A DNA stretch of 17,527 nucleotides from DAOOPX01 sp964653045. Lineage in GTDB: Bacteria > Patescibacteriota > Microgenomatia > UBA1400 > PJMF01. This document shows, piece by piece, positions 6,778 to 13,999 of this stretch. A program made the position numbers and the translations under genes. The stretch is taken from positions 1 to 17,527 of the forward strand of contig CAZZBW010000019.1 in the NCBI GenBank assembly GCA_964653045.1, in the 5' to 3' direction. The notes under the pieces were generated by a model. It saw nothing but the letters and a program-made list of their open reading frames with translations. It did not search any database and was not told the DNA's origin. Each line of letters begins with the position of its first letter. The stretch's first letter is position 1.

Positions 6778-8250
6778 GTGGCCAACCAGCGAATTGTCAA
6801 CTATGTGCAGAAATCTCTTGAAGGAGGGTATTCGATTGAGCAAATCACTACAGCTCTTGTTGAACAAGGTTGGAACTCACCAGAAATACACGAAGCTTAT
6901 CTTCAAGCTTTAGAAAACATTCAGCAAAAGAAAGCAGCTCAAGCTGCCCTTCCTCCTCCACCAAAAAAGTCTGAGTGGAGTTTGGAGATAAGACACTTAT
7001 CTGTTTCACAGGTTTTATTGTTTCTTGGCGGTTTGGTAGTTGTGTTAGCAGGAATTACCTTTATTGGCACTAATTGGTCCCAGTGGGGATATGTGGGGCG
7101 AATACTCGCAATCTTATTGCCCATGTTAATCTGTTATGGGGCAGGTGCACCCATGTTTTTCAGCCGCGAACATAAAAAAGAAGGTGCAGTGTTCTTATTT
7201 ATTGGTTCGCTACTCTTCCCTATTTTTTTGACAGTAACTTTTTTGGAATTAAAAATTTTCACCGAAGAGATCGAAGACCAGCTCTACTTGGCTGTTTCGC
7301 TGTTGTCGGTTGTTCTATACTTAGCTTCTAGCTTTATTTTCCGTTTTCCCATTTGGGCATTTCTTTATCACGTTTTTGGGATATTTATGTACTATAGTTT
7401 TCTTAAAGTTATAGGAGTTGGTGATTCATACAAAGAACTCACAATGTCATGGTTTCTCTTGATACCAGGCACTTTATATATATTTATGAGCTTACTTTAT
7501 GAAAAATTTCAACATGCGGAGGAAGGAAGGTATTCGCATCTTATTGGAAATTGGGTAGTTGTATTTTCATTGTTGAGGCTTTTTAGAGAGGTTTTGTTTG
7601 AACATTATTCCGATAATTCAAAATTCATCATATTCGTTCTATTGGTCTTGGGAATGGGATATTTTGGTATCGGAATCTTAATGGAGAAACTAAAATACAT
7701 AAAGTACAGTAGGTTTCCATATTTGATTGGTACAACGGTGGTTTTTGTCTCACTGGCGCGTATTCCTTGGATTCCTGAAATGGATTTATTTGATGTTTAT
7801 GATTATGCCGGCCTTAAACAATTCCCGAATATACTAGAAGTGGTGATAGGTTTTTTATTTTTGTTAATCAGCTTTCTAATTAAAAATCTAAAAATTTATC
7901 AACTTGAAAAAGCAGCTAAATTCAGCCTACTGTTTAACTGGGTAGGTCCTTATTGGGTGTTGCAGGCGTTGCGTGAACTTGGATCACATGGTAGTCAGCC
8001 GGTTTATGAAACTTTATTGTTACTTGCCAGCTTGGGATTCATCTTTGGCAGTATTCCCATGAAAGTTCGGCAATATTTATATATTGGTACAATATTTTTA
8101 ATTATTTACATTTTTGGTATAGGCGCGGAGTATTTCCAAGATCAGATGGGTTGGCCGATGACGCTTTTTGTCGCTGGTCTGGCATCAATGGGGGTGGGAG
8201 TTTTGATGGAGAAGTTTCGGCGAAAGTATTTTACAGTAAAGAGAGTTTAG
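6778..8250 (+). CDS. Multi-pass DUF2157-like membrane protein with N-terminal helical module
   Basis: This 490-aa protein opens with a short soluble helical module (residues 4-47, with GYSIEQITTALVEQGW), a type I have seen at the N-terminus of other candidate-phylum membrane proteins. A Pro-rich linker (PPPPKK) follows, then roughly twelve membrane segments from about residue 75 to 480. The first pair (VLLFLGGLVVVLAGITFIGTNW and the following block) resembles DUF2157 (PF09925), an integral membrane domain with no known activity. The GTG start follows a promoter by 7 nt. The gene is visibly richer in A+T than uvrA and contains none of the long hairpins seen in other genes, which may indicate a different history. 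Its stop overlaps the stop of the opposing gene. Function unknown; transport or envelope role is only a guess. Confidence 0.8.
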   Translation: MANQRIVNYVQKSLEGGYSIEQITTALVEQGWNSPEIHEAYLQALENIQQKKAAQAALPPPPKKSEWSLEIRHLSVSQVLLFLGGLVVVLAGITFIGTNWSQWGYVGRILAILLPMLICYGAGAPMFFSREHKKEGAVFLFIGSLLFPIFLTVTFLELKIFTEEIEDQLYLAVSLLSVVLYLASSFIFRFPIWAFLYHVFGIFMYYSFLKVIGVGDSYKELTMSWFLLIPGTLYIFMSLLYEKFQHAEEGRYSHLIGNWVVVFSLLRLFREVLFEHYSDNSKFIIFVLLVLGMGYFGIGILMEKLKYIKYSRFPYLIGTTVVFVSLARIPWIPEMDLFDVYDYAGLKQFPNILEVVIGFLFLLISFLIKNLKIYQLEKAAKFSLLFNWVGPYWVLQALRELGSHGSQPVYETLLLLASLGFIFGSIPMKVRQYLYIGTIFLIIYIFGIGAEYFQDQMGWPMTLFVAGLASMGVGVLMEKFRRKYFTVKRV

Positions 8251-8909
8251 CTGCCGGTGGTCACTACGTTGGTTTCACCTGCTTCTCTGCCCTTTTGCCG
8301 GTCGTTGTACTTGATCTCACTCATGAATTGATTGACACCCTTTGCCCACGCGCCCTCAGGGCTATTGGGAGTGTACTTAGTCATGATTTCTTCGGGGGTA
8401 ACTAAACCCTTATCGATATAGTTTTCCTTAAGAATTTTGGCTGCAGTAGCGAAATTTTCTTGGTACGACTCGAATCGCCAGGTGCCACGACTGTGGACGC
8501 CCAGACCCAAACAATTAAACGAGTTTTCAGGGATAACTTTGCACATGCCACTTTCCTTCATCGCGATTGCAGGTAAAAGACTAAAGTCGAATTGAAACTC
8601 ATCTGCAATCGCCACGAGCTGTTGATGTAAATCAGGTTCTGTCTCAAGCAGTTTGGGGTTGTGGCGGTTGATGAACTCTTTGATGGCTTGGGGACGGGCA
8701 TCAGCAGTCTCCGCGATGACTTTTTCACTGGTGCTTCCTAGTACTTGATCAGTGTTGGCGGCAGGTACGCCGATCAGGGGTGAGACAGTCACAGCAGCTC
8801 CTGTGGCAGCAGCTCGCTGCTGCCACAGGAGCTGATAAGTAGCGATGCTGGTTAGACTTAGGCCGGTAACGAACAAAGCCCACGAAAAAAACAAAAAGAC
8901 TTTTCTCAT
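8247..8909 (-). CDS. Membrane-anchored lysozyme-like (glucosaminidase/transglycosylase-type) protein
   Basis: The 220-aa protein starts MRKVFLFFSW, a signal anchor (residues 4-28), and then has a low-complexity Ala/Thr/Val segment. From about 75 to 200 there is a lysozyme-superfamily-like domain: the helix LLPAIAMKESGMCK carries the likely catalytic Glu119, followed by NSFNCLGLGV, in which Cys123 and Cys133 could form a disulfide. The pattern E-S-G...P-x-N-S-x-N...G-x-G is that of small peptidoglycan-cleaving domains, and the final part (YTPNSPEGAWAKGV) fits the substrate-groove segment. It probably acts on cell-wall glycan outside the membrane. Start 8909 was preferred over a longer frame reaching 9002 because a promoter lies just upstream. 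The gene is divergent from the glycosidase gene and carries the longest perfect hairpin of the window in its N-terminal region. Confidence 0.75.
   Translation of the reverse strand: MRKVFLFFSWALFVTGLSLTSIATYQLLWQQRAAATGAAVTVSPLIGVPAANTDQVLGSTSEKVIAETADARPQAIKEFINRHNPKLLETEPDLHQQLVAIADEFQFDFSLLPAIAMKESGMCKVIPENSFNCLGLGVHSRGTWRFESYQENFATAAKILKENYIDKGLVTPEEIMTKYTPNSPEGAWAKGVNQFMSEIKYNDRQKGREAGETNVVTTGS
8795..8834. repeat. 40-bp near-perfect palindrome in the lysozyme-like gene (19/2/19)
   Basis: CAGCTCCTGTGGCAGCAGC is followed by TC and its exact reverse complement. It encodes QLLWQQRAAATGAA at the end of the membrane anchor. The two-base loop would give a cruciform or very stable RNA hairpin. 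Confidence 0.97.
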
Positions 8910-8978
8910 TTTGATAGCTGAGTATACCAAAGATTTACAACTTTGGTCAGCACGATTCGATATATAATCAGCTTGAAG
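8910..8978. promoter_or_regulatory. Divergent promoter region with a 7-bp dyad
   Basis: Minus strand: CTGACC (8945-8950) and TATACT (8921-8926), 18 bp apart, 11 nt before the ATG at 8909. Plus strand: TATAAT (8963-8968), 10 nt before the ATG at 8979, without a clear -35 box. Between them ACCAAAG (8926-8932) and CTTTGGT (8941-8947) form a perfect dyad with an 8-nt spacer. It fills the minus-strand spacer and the plus-strand -35 position, as an operator controlling both genes would. Confidence 0.5.
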
Positions 8979-10004
8979 ATGCACGACTCCTGCCATCATC
9001 AACTCAAGCTCTTGGGAATTTTGCTAGTATTTTTAATTGGCATGATTTTCCCTCTTCCTGCAGCTGCTGCTTCTCAAGATAAATTGGGTATTCATATCAT
9101 GCACATCGATGAAATCGAGCTAGCAGGAGAATTTTTGCAAAGTTTGGAGTTAGATCGCGAGCAATGGCGGTATGTAACAGTGCCGTTAGTTTTATCTGAT
9201 CTTGAACAGTTTGAGAGTTGGCAAAATAATTTCAACATAGCCAAAAAATATAAACTCAGACCAATTGTGCGTTTGGTCACAGAATTTAAAAACAATGCTT
9301 GGCAAATTCCAACCAAGAAAGATGTGGTGGAGCAGTTGGAGTTTTTAAGTAAATTGGAGTGGCCAGATGAAAAGCGCACGGTGATCGCCTATAACGAAGT
9401 CAACCATGCTGCTGAGTGGGGAGGGCAACTTGATCCAAAAGGTTATGCCGAGATACTACAATTTGTACTCGCTTGGTCTCACAGTGAGTCCGAGCGCATC
9501 GCAGTTTTGCCAGCCGCACTTGATCTCGATGCTCCAAATTCTAACAAGACGCGTCGAGCCCTAGAATATTGGCAGTATGTTTACGAAGCACGACAAGAGA
9601 TATTCTCTGAGCTCGATGGTTGGAACTCTCACTCTTATCCNNNNNNNNNNGGTTTTGTGGGCTCGCCGCGCAACTCAGGCTTGAACTCTATCAGCGGCTT
9701 TGTAGTGGAATTGAGTTGGTTAGATCAGCTCACCAGCGAAAGACTACCAGTTTACATTACTGAAACGGGTTGGAAAGATATTCTGAGGACCGGTCCTATG
9801 ATAAGTAGCTACTATGAGTACGCGCTGAATAATGTTTGGGACAACGACCGAGTGGCAGCGGTCACGCCTTTTGTCCTAAAATCACAGCCGGGACCGTTTG
9901 CGGAGTTTAGTTTTTTAAACGAATTGAACTTACCCACGCGCCAACACACCAGCTTATTTAACGCCCTGAAACGAATTAATGCTAAGGAAGAAGCAACAAA
10001 TTAG
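8979..10004 (+). CDS. Secreted glycoside hydrolase-like TIM-barrel protein (clan GH-A type), internal N gap
   Basis: The 341-aa protein (including four residues hidden by Ns) has a signal peptide (residues 1-31, ending AAAASQ) and one catalytic-type domain. The features of clan GH-A barrels are visible: IAYNEVNHAAEWGG holds the Asn139-Glu140 pair expected at strand 4 (acid/base), DGWNSHSY lies at strand 6, and VYITETGW holds Glu262 at strand 7 (nucleophile). It is therefore probably an active retaining glycosidase acting outside the cell; the substrate is unknown and the exact GH family cannot be named by eye. The start 8979 follows TATAAT by 10 nt. The Ns replace the loop directly after HSYP; the frame is kept across them. 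The paired divergent lysozyme-like gene suggests joint control of envelope glycan turnover. Confidence 0.7.
   Translation: MHDSCHHQLKLLGILLVFLIGMIFPLPAAAASQDKLGIHIMHIDEIELAGEFLQSLELDREQWRYVTVPLVLSDLEQFESWQNNFNIAKKYKLRPIVRLVTEFKNNAWQIPTKKDVVEQLEFLSKLEWPDEKRTVIAYNEVNHAAEWGGQLDPKGYAEILQFVLAWSHSESERIAVLPAALDLDAPNSNKTRRALEYWQYVYEARQEIFSELDGWNSHSYXXXXGFVGSPRNSGLNSISGFVVELSWLDQLTSERLPVYITETGWKDILRTGPMISSYYEYALNNVWDNDRVAAVTPFVLKSQPGPFAEFSFLNELNLPTRQHTSLFNALKRINAKEEATN
9470..9496. repeat. Imperfect 27-bp palindrome in the glycosidase gene
   Basis: Arms of 13 nt flank one central A; they match except for one T-T mismatch and one G-T wobble. It looks like a quasi-palindrome, an unperfected relative of the perfect hairpins elsewhere. 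Confidence 0.7.
9641..9650. other. Assembly gap of ten Ns
   Basis: The gap sits in the conserved HSYP-x-GF loop of the glycosidase. With ten Ns the frame is maintained, but a run of exactly ten may be a placeholder, so true length and residues are unknown. Confidence 0.99.
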
Positions 10005-10023
10005 AAAAACTAAAGCGTGGCTG

Positions 10024-10260
10024 TGCTCCAAGCAGGGATCGAACCTGCAATCTCCCCGCTAAGCGGGGCGCTCTATCCAAACGAGTAATTAACTATCTGA
10101 AGTGCTCCAAGCAGGGATCGAACCTGCAACCTTCCCGCTAAGCGGGACGCTCTATCCAAACGGATAATTAACTGTAAGAAGTGCTCCAAGCAGGGATCGA
10201 ACCTGCAACCTTCCCGCTAAGCGGGACGCTCTATCCAAACGGATAATTAACTGTAAGAAG
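10024..10260 (-). repeat. Three tandem 79-bp tRNA-Arg-derived tRNA-like units
   Basis: Units occupy 10182-10260 and 10103-10181 (identical to each other) and 10024-10102 (about ten differences), directly downstream of tRNA-Arg in its direction. Each keeps the tRNA's GGATAGAGCG, its T arm (GCAGG/CCTGC around TTCGATC) and its 3' end TTGGAGCA, but the 5' acceptor strand is replaced by an AGTTAATTA-containing sequence that cannot pair. The anticodon arm is replaced by a 15-nt hairpin with a TTA loop. That hairpin is TCCCGC/GCGGGA in two units and CCCCGC/GCGGGG in the third, a compensatory change. They cannot be normal tRNAs. They may be structured RNA made with the tRNA, remnants of repeated recombination at the tRNA 3' end, or both. 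Confidence 0.9.
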
Positions 10261-10334
10261 TGCTCCAAGCAGGGATCGAACCTGCAACCTTTGGTTCCGA
10301 AGACCAACGCTCTATCCAATTGAGCTATTGGAGC
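10261..10334 (-). tRNA. tRNA-Arg (anticodon UCG)
   Basis: On the minus strand acceptor GCTCCAA pairs with TTGGAGC; D stem GCTC/GAGC; anticodon stem TTGGT/ACCAA with loop CTTCGGA (UCG); T arm GCAGG/CCTGC; discriminator A, no CCA encoded. All stems are perfect. It heads the array of three tRNA-like units. Confidence 0.97.
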
Positions 10335-10351
10335 AGTGTTGTGCTCCCCCA

Positions 10352-10374
10352 ATTATATCCCATTAGTGTATAAT
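10352..10374. promoter_or_regulatory. Divergent -10 boxes for tRNA-Arg and the kinase-like gene
   Basis: TATAAT on the minus strand (10352-10357) points to tRNA-Arg, 17 nt before its 5' end. TATAAT on the plus strand (10369-10374) points to the gene at 10412. The -35 matches are poor for both. Confidence 0.45.
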
Positions 10375-10411
10375 TTATGTTGTTACAGCCAGCCCAAGAA
10401 AAAGGAGCTAT

Positions 10412-11158
10412 ATGCTGTTTAAAGCCAATGTTAATTGGTTGCCTATGGTGCAACGCACCGTCGATTTTTTTGATGTCAAGAAACGAATCCAAGACACTCA
10501 TAAACAGATCGATGACAAGTTATTCATGAGGCCGTTTATTACCATTGCGCGTGAGCCAGGTAGTGGCGGTGCGCCAATTGCTTTTGCAGTTGCCAAAAAA
10601 TTGGGCTTTGAGCTGATCGATGATCAAATCATTTCCGACGTAGCCAAATCAACCAAAAGGCGGTTGGAAGTAATTAAGAATTTGGACGAACGCAGCCGAT
10701 CCAACATGGAGGACATGATTCAATCATTTCTTAATCCTGAATATGTGGGAGAGCAGAGATTTGTCAAGGCGCTGTTTCGCACGGTTTTGGGTTATGCGCA
10801 TCAAGGAAAAGTGGTAATCATTGGTCGTGGTGCCAACTTCATTACTCCATTCGGTAAAGGTTTACATGTTTGGGTGACAGCGCCCTACGCGACTCGGGTG
10901 CAACGAGCCATGGATTTCGAGGGTTTGACCAAAGAGCAAGCCAAGAAAGTCATTGCTGATACCCAAAAAGAGCGGCGTGATTTTGTCGAGCAGTATATAA
11001 GTAAAGATGCGCGTAAGCCGAACGCCTATGATATTACTATTAACACTCAATACTTCAAGATTGACGAGGCCCGGGACGTAATTATTGCTGCATTTCACAA
11101 AAAATTTTCCAACAGTCTTACCAACCCACTCAAGAGATTCGCTGAGCATAAGGACTAA
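10412..11158 (+). CDS. Cytidylate kinase-like family protein
   Basis: The 248-aa protein has a P-loop kinase fold: ITIAREPGSGGAPIA (43-57) is the glycine-rich nucleotide-binding loop typical of the cytidylate-kinase-like family (PF13189), and it lacks the Lys-Ser/Thr of a classical Walker A. ELIDDQII, VIIGRGANFI and the C-terminal block ERRDFVEQYI...YDITINT complete the family pattern. Members probably phosphorylate a small nucleotide-like substrate, but their activity is largely untested, and this is not the canonical Cmk. The N-terminal 35 residues are an extra helical segment. Unlike its neighbours it has a real Shine-Dalgarno site (AAAGGAG, 4 nt before ATG) and a leader of about 30 nt. 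A downstream tRNA-Leu lies 43 bp away on the same strand. Confidence 0.85.
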   Translation: MLFKANVNWLPMVQRTVDFFDVKKRIQDTHKQIDDKLFMRPFITIAREPGSGGAPIAFAVAKKLGFELIDDQIISDVAKSTKRRLEVIKNLDERSRSNMEDMIQSFLNPEYVGEQRFVKALFRTVLGYAHQGKVVIIGRGANFITPFGKGLHVWVTAPYATRVQRAMDFEGLTKEQAKKVIADTQKERRDFVEQYISKDARKPNAYDITINTQYFKIDEARDVIIAAFHKKFSNSLTNPLKRFAEHKD

Positions 11159-11201
11159 TCAAGTATTTTGGTGGGGATTTGATAGAATTACCTATGTAAT
11201 T

Positions 11202-11286
11202 GCCGAAGTGGCGGAATGGTAGACGCGCACGCTTCAGGAGCGTGTTCCTTTTAACGGGAGTGGAGGTTCGAGTCCTCTCTTCGGCA
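11202..11286 (+). tRNA. tRNA-Leu (anticodon CAG)
   Basis: Acceptor GCCGAAG pairs with CTTCGGC; anticodon stem CACGC/GCGTG with loop TTCAGGA (CAG); long class II variable arm (TTCCTTTTAACGGGA); T stem GGAGG; no encoded CCA (ACAAC follows). Confidence 0.97.
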
Positions 11287-11299
11287 CAACAACTAAAAG

Positions 11300-13060
11300 C
11301 TAAATTGAGATGATCCAATTGAGACAAAACTCTTCATCTGACATTTTTTCGATCTTAAATTGATCCACCTTAGTAATGTTGGGGTAGGTTGACAACGGCA
11401 AGTTGTTACATAGGTTGTCATTAATTATTTTAACTTGGTTACCGCTGTCTAAAATGGAGTTAATTCCCTTATTGTTAAGTTCTTTGACTAAAGGTAGTAA
11501 CTCGGGTTGATCTTGCGCCGTTTTGCACTCGGATATTATTGGATCAATAATGACGGTATCATACTGAGCTAAGTCGGTTTTTTTATTAAAGCAATTATCT
11601 TTTATGTCAAAATTACGAAAATTTACTTCTGGGTGAGCCTCGTCAACAATTTTTAAAGCAGCTAGCTCAGTTGCTCCTGGCTGAAGGTACACGATCAATG
11701 CATCCCGCATACCAACGACATCCTGCATGAGAACAAGAATTTTTTTATCAGATGCAGTTCTGCGGAGATAATCAGCTAATACTCTTTGGTATAAACGTAC
11801 TCCATTGGCAGAATATACTGGGTAGCGGAAGTAAAATTGGTAGCAAAAATTACCGATGCTGAATAAATAAATTACCATCAGCAGGATTTTAACCAGTGTT
11901 TTCTGTTTTGTAATTGACCAAAATCCAACACCGATCACCATCAGCATAATTAAGTAACTCCAGCTCATTCGAAAAATATACCAATCATTGGAATTATTGA
12001 TTTGAATGGGGATTAATCCAATAAAAAACCAAAATAAAAATATCCAGAATACGGACCTTTTTCGATTAAATAAGTAATAGCTTCCAGCAAAAATCAACAA
12101 AAAATCTATAAAATAAAACAAACCGTGTGACCAAACAGAAAATCCACTGATTGCAGGTTCATTGGCAACAAAAATCCGGTGCAAGTCTAGAGCGTCTGCC
12201 AGTTTAGAAGTTTGATCAAAGTAGAAACTCAGCACTTTGTTGGCACCGATTTTTTTCAGGGGTGTTTCTAAGCTCATCCTTCTTTGGGTATCAACCGCTT
12301 GCGAAATCTCGCTCTGATATTCATCTCCCCAAATCGTGTTCTGTGATACTCTTTCACTCGCTTTTTGGTTCGGTAATTTAAATATTAAATAAGAAATGAA
12401 GACTAAGAGTAAGGCGACTGACAAGAATGAAAAGTATAAGGTATTCTTACGATTCTTCTTATGTGATGTAAACTTTTGAATCAAAGGTGGAATGATTATT
12501 AGGGGATAGATCAATTTTAGGCCTTGATACTGGAAAAAACCGAGAGCAAGTATTGGAATGGACAGTAATTGAAAAGATTTTTTTGAAGAGAGCAACAACA
12601 GCAAACCAGCCAGATAAAACCAGACAGAAAATAATGAATCAAAGCTCCACCTGCTTAATTGCCACAGCCAGGGATTAAAACAGGCAACCACAAACACCCA
12701 AAAAGCCATGTCAGTGGACTTGAGTAGTTTTTTTACCAAGAGATAGATGAGGATTGGTAAAGTAGTGCCAAATAATAATGGAAAAATTCTACCTGCGACA
12801 AAGGGATTGTCAGTTAGCAAAAACCCAAGGCCGTAAATTACTCCAGGTAGCTCCGCAAACATATGGTGAAATGGCTCAATTTTCCAAGGCTGCCAATTTC
12901 CGGATAAATCAGTGCCGGTTTTAGCCAGAGCATAAGCATTGGCTAAATAAATTTTTTCGTCAGGGTGAAACGCAGCTGGAAATAAGTCGAATTGGTAAAT
13001 TTTAAAAAATGCTGAAAGAAAAAAGACAAGTAACCAAGCAATCTTTTGCCAATCCTTCAT
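11300..13060 (-). CDS. GT-C fold membrane glycosyltransferase (ArnT/PMT-like)
   Basis: The 586-aa protein has about eleven to twelve membrane segments followed by a soluble C-terminal domain of about 170 residues. The first outside loop carries FHPDEKIYLANAYAL, with the Asp34-Glu35 motif of GT-C glycosyltransferases (GT39/GT83-like), which take sugars from polyprenyl-phosphate donors and transfer them to lipids or proteins at the outer membrane face. TSDKKILVLMQDV and TVIIDPII lie in the C-terminal part. Start 13060 (MKDWQKIAWLL) gives the correct first helix and follows TACAAT by 6 nt; longer frames would run antisense through tRNA-Leu. The gene is A+T-rich with no long hairpins, consistent with transfer or a variable surface-glycan locus. 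Acceptor unknown. Its 3' end is 14 bp from the 3' end of the opposing tRNA-Leu. Confidence 0.8.
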   Translation of the reverse strand: MKDWQKIAWLLVFFLSAFFKIYQFDLFPAAFHPDEKIYLANAYALAKTGTDLSGNWQPWKIEPFHHMFAELPGVIYGLGFLLTDNPFVAGRIFPLLFGTTLPILIYLLVKKLLKSTDMAFWVFVVACFNPWLWQLSRWSFDSLFSVWFYLAGLLLLLSSKKSFQLLSIPILALGFFQYQGLKLIYPLIIIPPLIQKFTSHKKNRKNTLYFSFLSVALLLVFISYLIFKLPNQKASERVSQNTIWGDEYQSEISQAVDTQRRMSLETPLKKIGANKVLSFYFDQTSKLADALDLHRIFVANEPAISGFSVWSHGLFYFIDFLLIFAGSYYLFNRKRSVFWIFLFWFFIGLIPIQINNSNDWYIFRMSWSYLIMLMVIGVGFWSITKQKTLVKILLMVIYLFSIGNFCYQFYFRYPVYSANGVRLYQRVLADYLRRTASDKKILVLMQDVVGMRDALIVYLQPGATELAALKIVDEAHPEVNFRNFDIKDNCFNKKTDLAQYDTVIIDPIISECKTAQDQPELLPLVKELNNKGINSILDSGNQVKIINDNLCNNLPLSTYPNITKVDQFKIEKMSDEEFCLNWIISI

Positions 13061-13066
13061 TAAATA

Positions 13067-13108
13067 ATTGTAACATCGATTCAATAGATATTTTTTTTGA
13101 GTTATAAT
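13067..13108. promoter_or_regulatory. Divergent -10 boxes for the glycosyltransferase and tRNA-Leu(GAG)
   Basis: TACAAT on the minus strand (13067-13072) is 6 nt from the ATG at 13060, a leaderless arrangement. TATAAT on the plus strand (13103-13108) is 12 nt before tRNA-Leu. -35 boxes are weak. Confidence 0.45.
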
Positions 13109-13120
13109 AACTGTCTGGTC

Positions 13121-13201
13121 GCCCGGGTGGTGAAATGGTATACACGTACGCTTGAGGTGCGTATGCCGTAAGGTGTGGAGGTTCAAGTCCTCTCCCGGGC
13201 A
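13121..13201 (+). tRNA. tRNA-Leu (anticodon GAG)
   Basis: Acceptor GCCCGGG pairs with CCCGGGC; anticodon stem TACGC/GCGTA with loop TTGAGGT (GAG); class II variable arm; T arm GGAGG TTCAAGT CCTCT; no encoded CCA. It is the third Leu isoacceptor in the window. Confidence 0.96.
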
Positions 13202-13235
13202 CGTTACGAGTTGATTCTTTGTAGTCAAGAAGTAA

Positions 13236-13309
13236 GGACGCTTAGCTCAGTTGGTTAGAGCACCGCGTTTACATCGCGGGTGTCGGGGGTTCAAGTCCCT
13301 CAGCGTCCA
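13236..13309 (+). tRNA. tRNA-Val (anticodon UAC)
   Basis: Acceptor GGACGCT with AGCGTCC (one T-A closing pair); D stem GCTC/GAGC; anticodon stem CCGCG/CGCGG with loop TTTACAT (UAC); T arm GGGGG TTCAAGT CCCTC; no encoded CCA. It lies 33 bp before the GNAT gene and is probably in the same transcript. Confidence 0.97.
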
Positions 13310-13342
13310 CAAAAATTTATATTAGGAGCTAACTCAAATATC

Positions 13343-13867
13343 ATGTCTAAACTAGATAAATCTAACATTGTGTTTCGTTCTCCGACTCTTGACGATGCTT
13401 TTGAAATGAAATCGTATATCAATACGCTTTCAAGTGAAGAAACTTTTATTCGTCTGCAGGGCAGGCAGCTTTCATTAGCAGAAGAAAAAAAGTACCTAGA
13501 AGAAATGCTTGAAAAGATATCAAAGCACACTGTCATTATTATCCAAGCATGGATGGGGCAAGAGCTAGTTGGCGTGGCTGATTTACGATTGCGCGGAGAC
13601 ACTGAGTCACACGTTGCTGATTTTGGTTTAACAGTAAAAAAATCTTATCGGGGTCAAGGTTTGGGACGCGAACTAGCAAACAGAGTTATGAATGAAGCAA
13701 AAAAAATTAATGCGTTACAGATAGTTGTCCTAACTGTGTTCGCTGATAATCAAGTGGCGATTAATTTGTACCACAGCCTGGGTTTTAAAGATTTTGGTAA
13801 ATTGCCTCGGGGGTGCTATAGGAGAAAAAAATATGTCGATCATATATATATGTACTTAGAGTTGTGA
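13343..13867 (+). CDS. GNAT family N-acetyltransferase
   Basis: The 174-aa protein shows the GNAT fold in order: N-terminal IVFRSPTLDDA, central strands VIIIQAWMGQELVGVADLRL, the acetyl-CoA-binding motif A with YRGQGLG (102-108) after the strand DFGLTV, and motif B with NQVAINLYHSLGF (136-148). Such enzymes transfer an acetyl group to amines, including ribosomal protein N-termini (RimI-like), small metabolites or antibiotics; the substrate cannot be told. ATG 13343 was chosen because the gene would otherwise begin inside tRNA-Val. An AGGAG at 13324-13328 is rather far (14 nt), so initiation may be weak. It may be read from the tRNA-Val promoter. A+T-rich, no long hairpins. Confidence 0.9.
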   Translation: MSKLDKSNIVFRSPTLDDAFEMKSYINTLSSEETFIRLQGRQLSLAEEKKYLEEMLEKISKHTVIIIQAWMGQELVGVADLRLRGDTESHVADFGLTVKKSYRGQGLGRELANRVMNEAKKINALQIVVLTVFADNQVAINLYHSLGFKDFGKLPRGCYRRKKYVDHIYMYLEL

Positions 13868-13907
13868 TGATGATGGGGGATGTTTGTTGTACAATACAAA
13901 AGTTACT

Positions 13908-13980
13908 GCCAAGCTAGCCAAGTTGGTCACGGCGCATGTCTGAAAAACATGAAATCAAGGTTCGATTCCTTGGCTTGGCA
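13908..13980 (+). tRNA. tRNA-Phe (anticodon GAA)
   Basis: Acceptor GCCAAGC pairs with GCTTGGC; D stem GCC/GGC; anticodon stem CATGT/ACATG with loop CTGAAAA (GAA); T arm CAAGG TTCGATT CCTTG; discriminator A, no CCA. A -10 box TACAAT lies at 13890-13895. Confidence 0.97.
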
Positions 13981-13999
13981 CAAGTTAGCAAGTAACTTG
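13981..13999. repeat. Hairpin after tRNA-Phe (7/5/7)
   Basis: CAAGTTA, loop GCAAG, TAACTTG, immediately after the tRNA 3' end and followed by GCTTAAC, so that CTTGGCTT of the tRNA 3' end recurs at 13996-14003. No U-run follows, so it is not a standard intrinsic terminator; it may be a processing or termination structure. Confidence 0.6.

Noticed and set aside
10024..10260. Ochre-suppressor tRNAs (hairpin loop reads TTA)
   Set aside because: The hairpin is 15 nt rather than 17, has no seven-base loop with U33, and the acceptor stem cannot form.
10024..10334. CRISPR-like array
   Set aside because: The 79-bp units abut with no unique spacers, and they clearly derive from tRNA-Arg.
10152..10352. 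Open frame across the tRNA-Arg array
   Set aside because: It is just the tRNA-like sequence read as protein; no start context or family.
13061..13228. Longer glycosyltransferase N-terminus
   Set aside because: It would be antisense through tRNA-Leu(GAG); the first membrane helix begins right after the ATG at 13060.
13981..13999. Rho-independent terminator after tRNA-Phe
   Set aside because: The stem is A+T-rich and no run of T follows.
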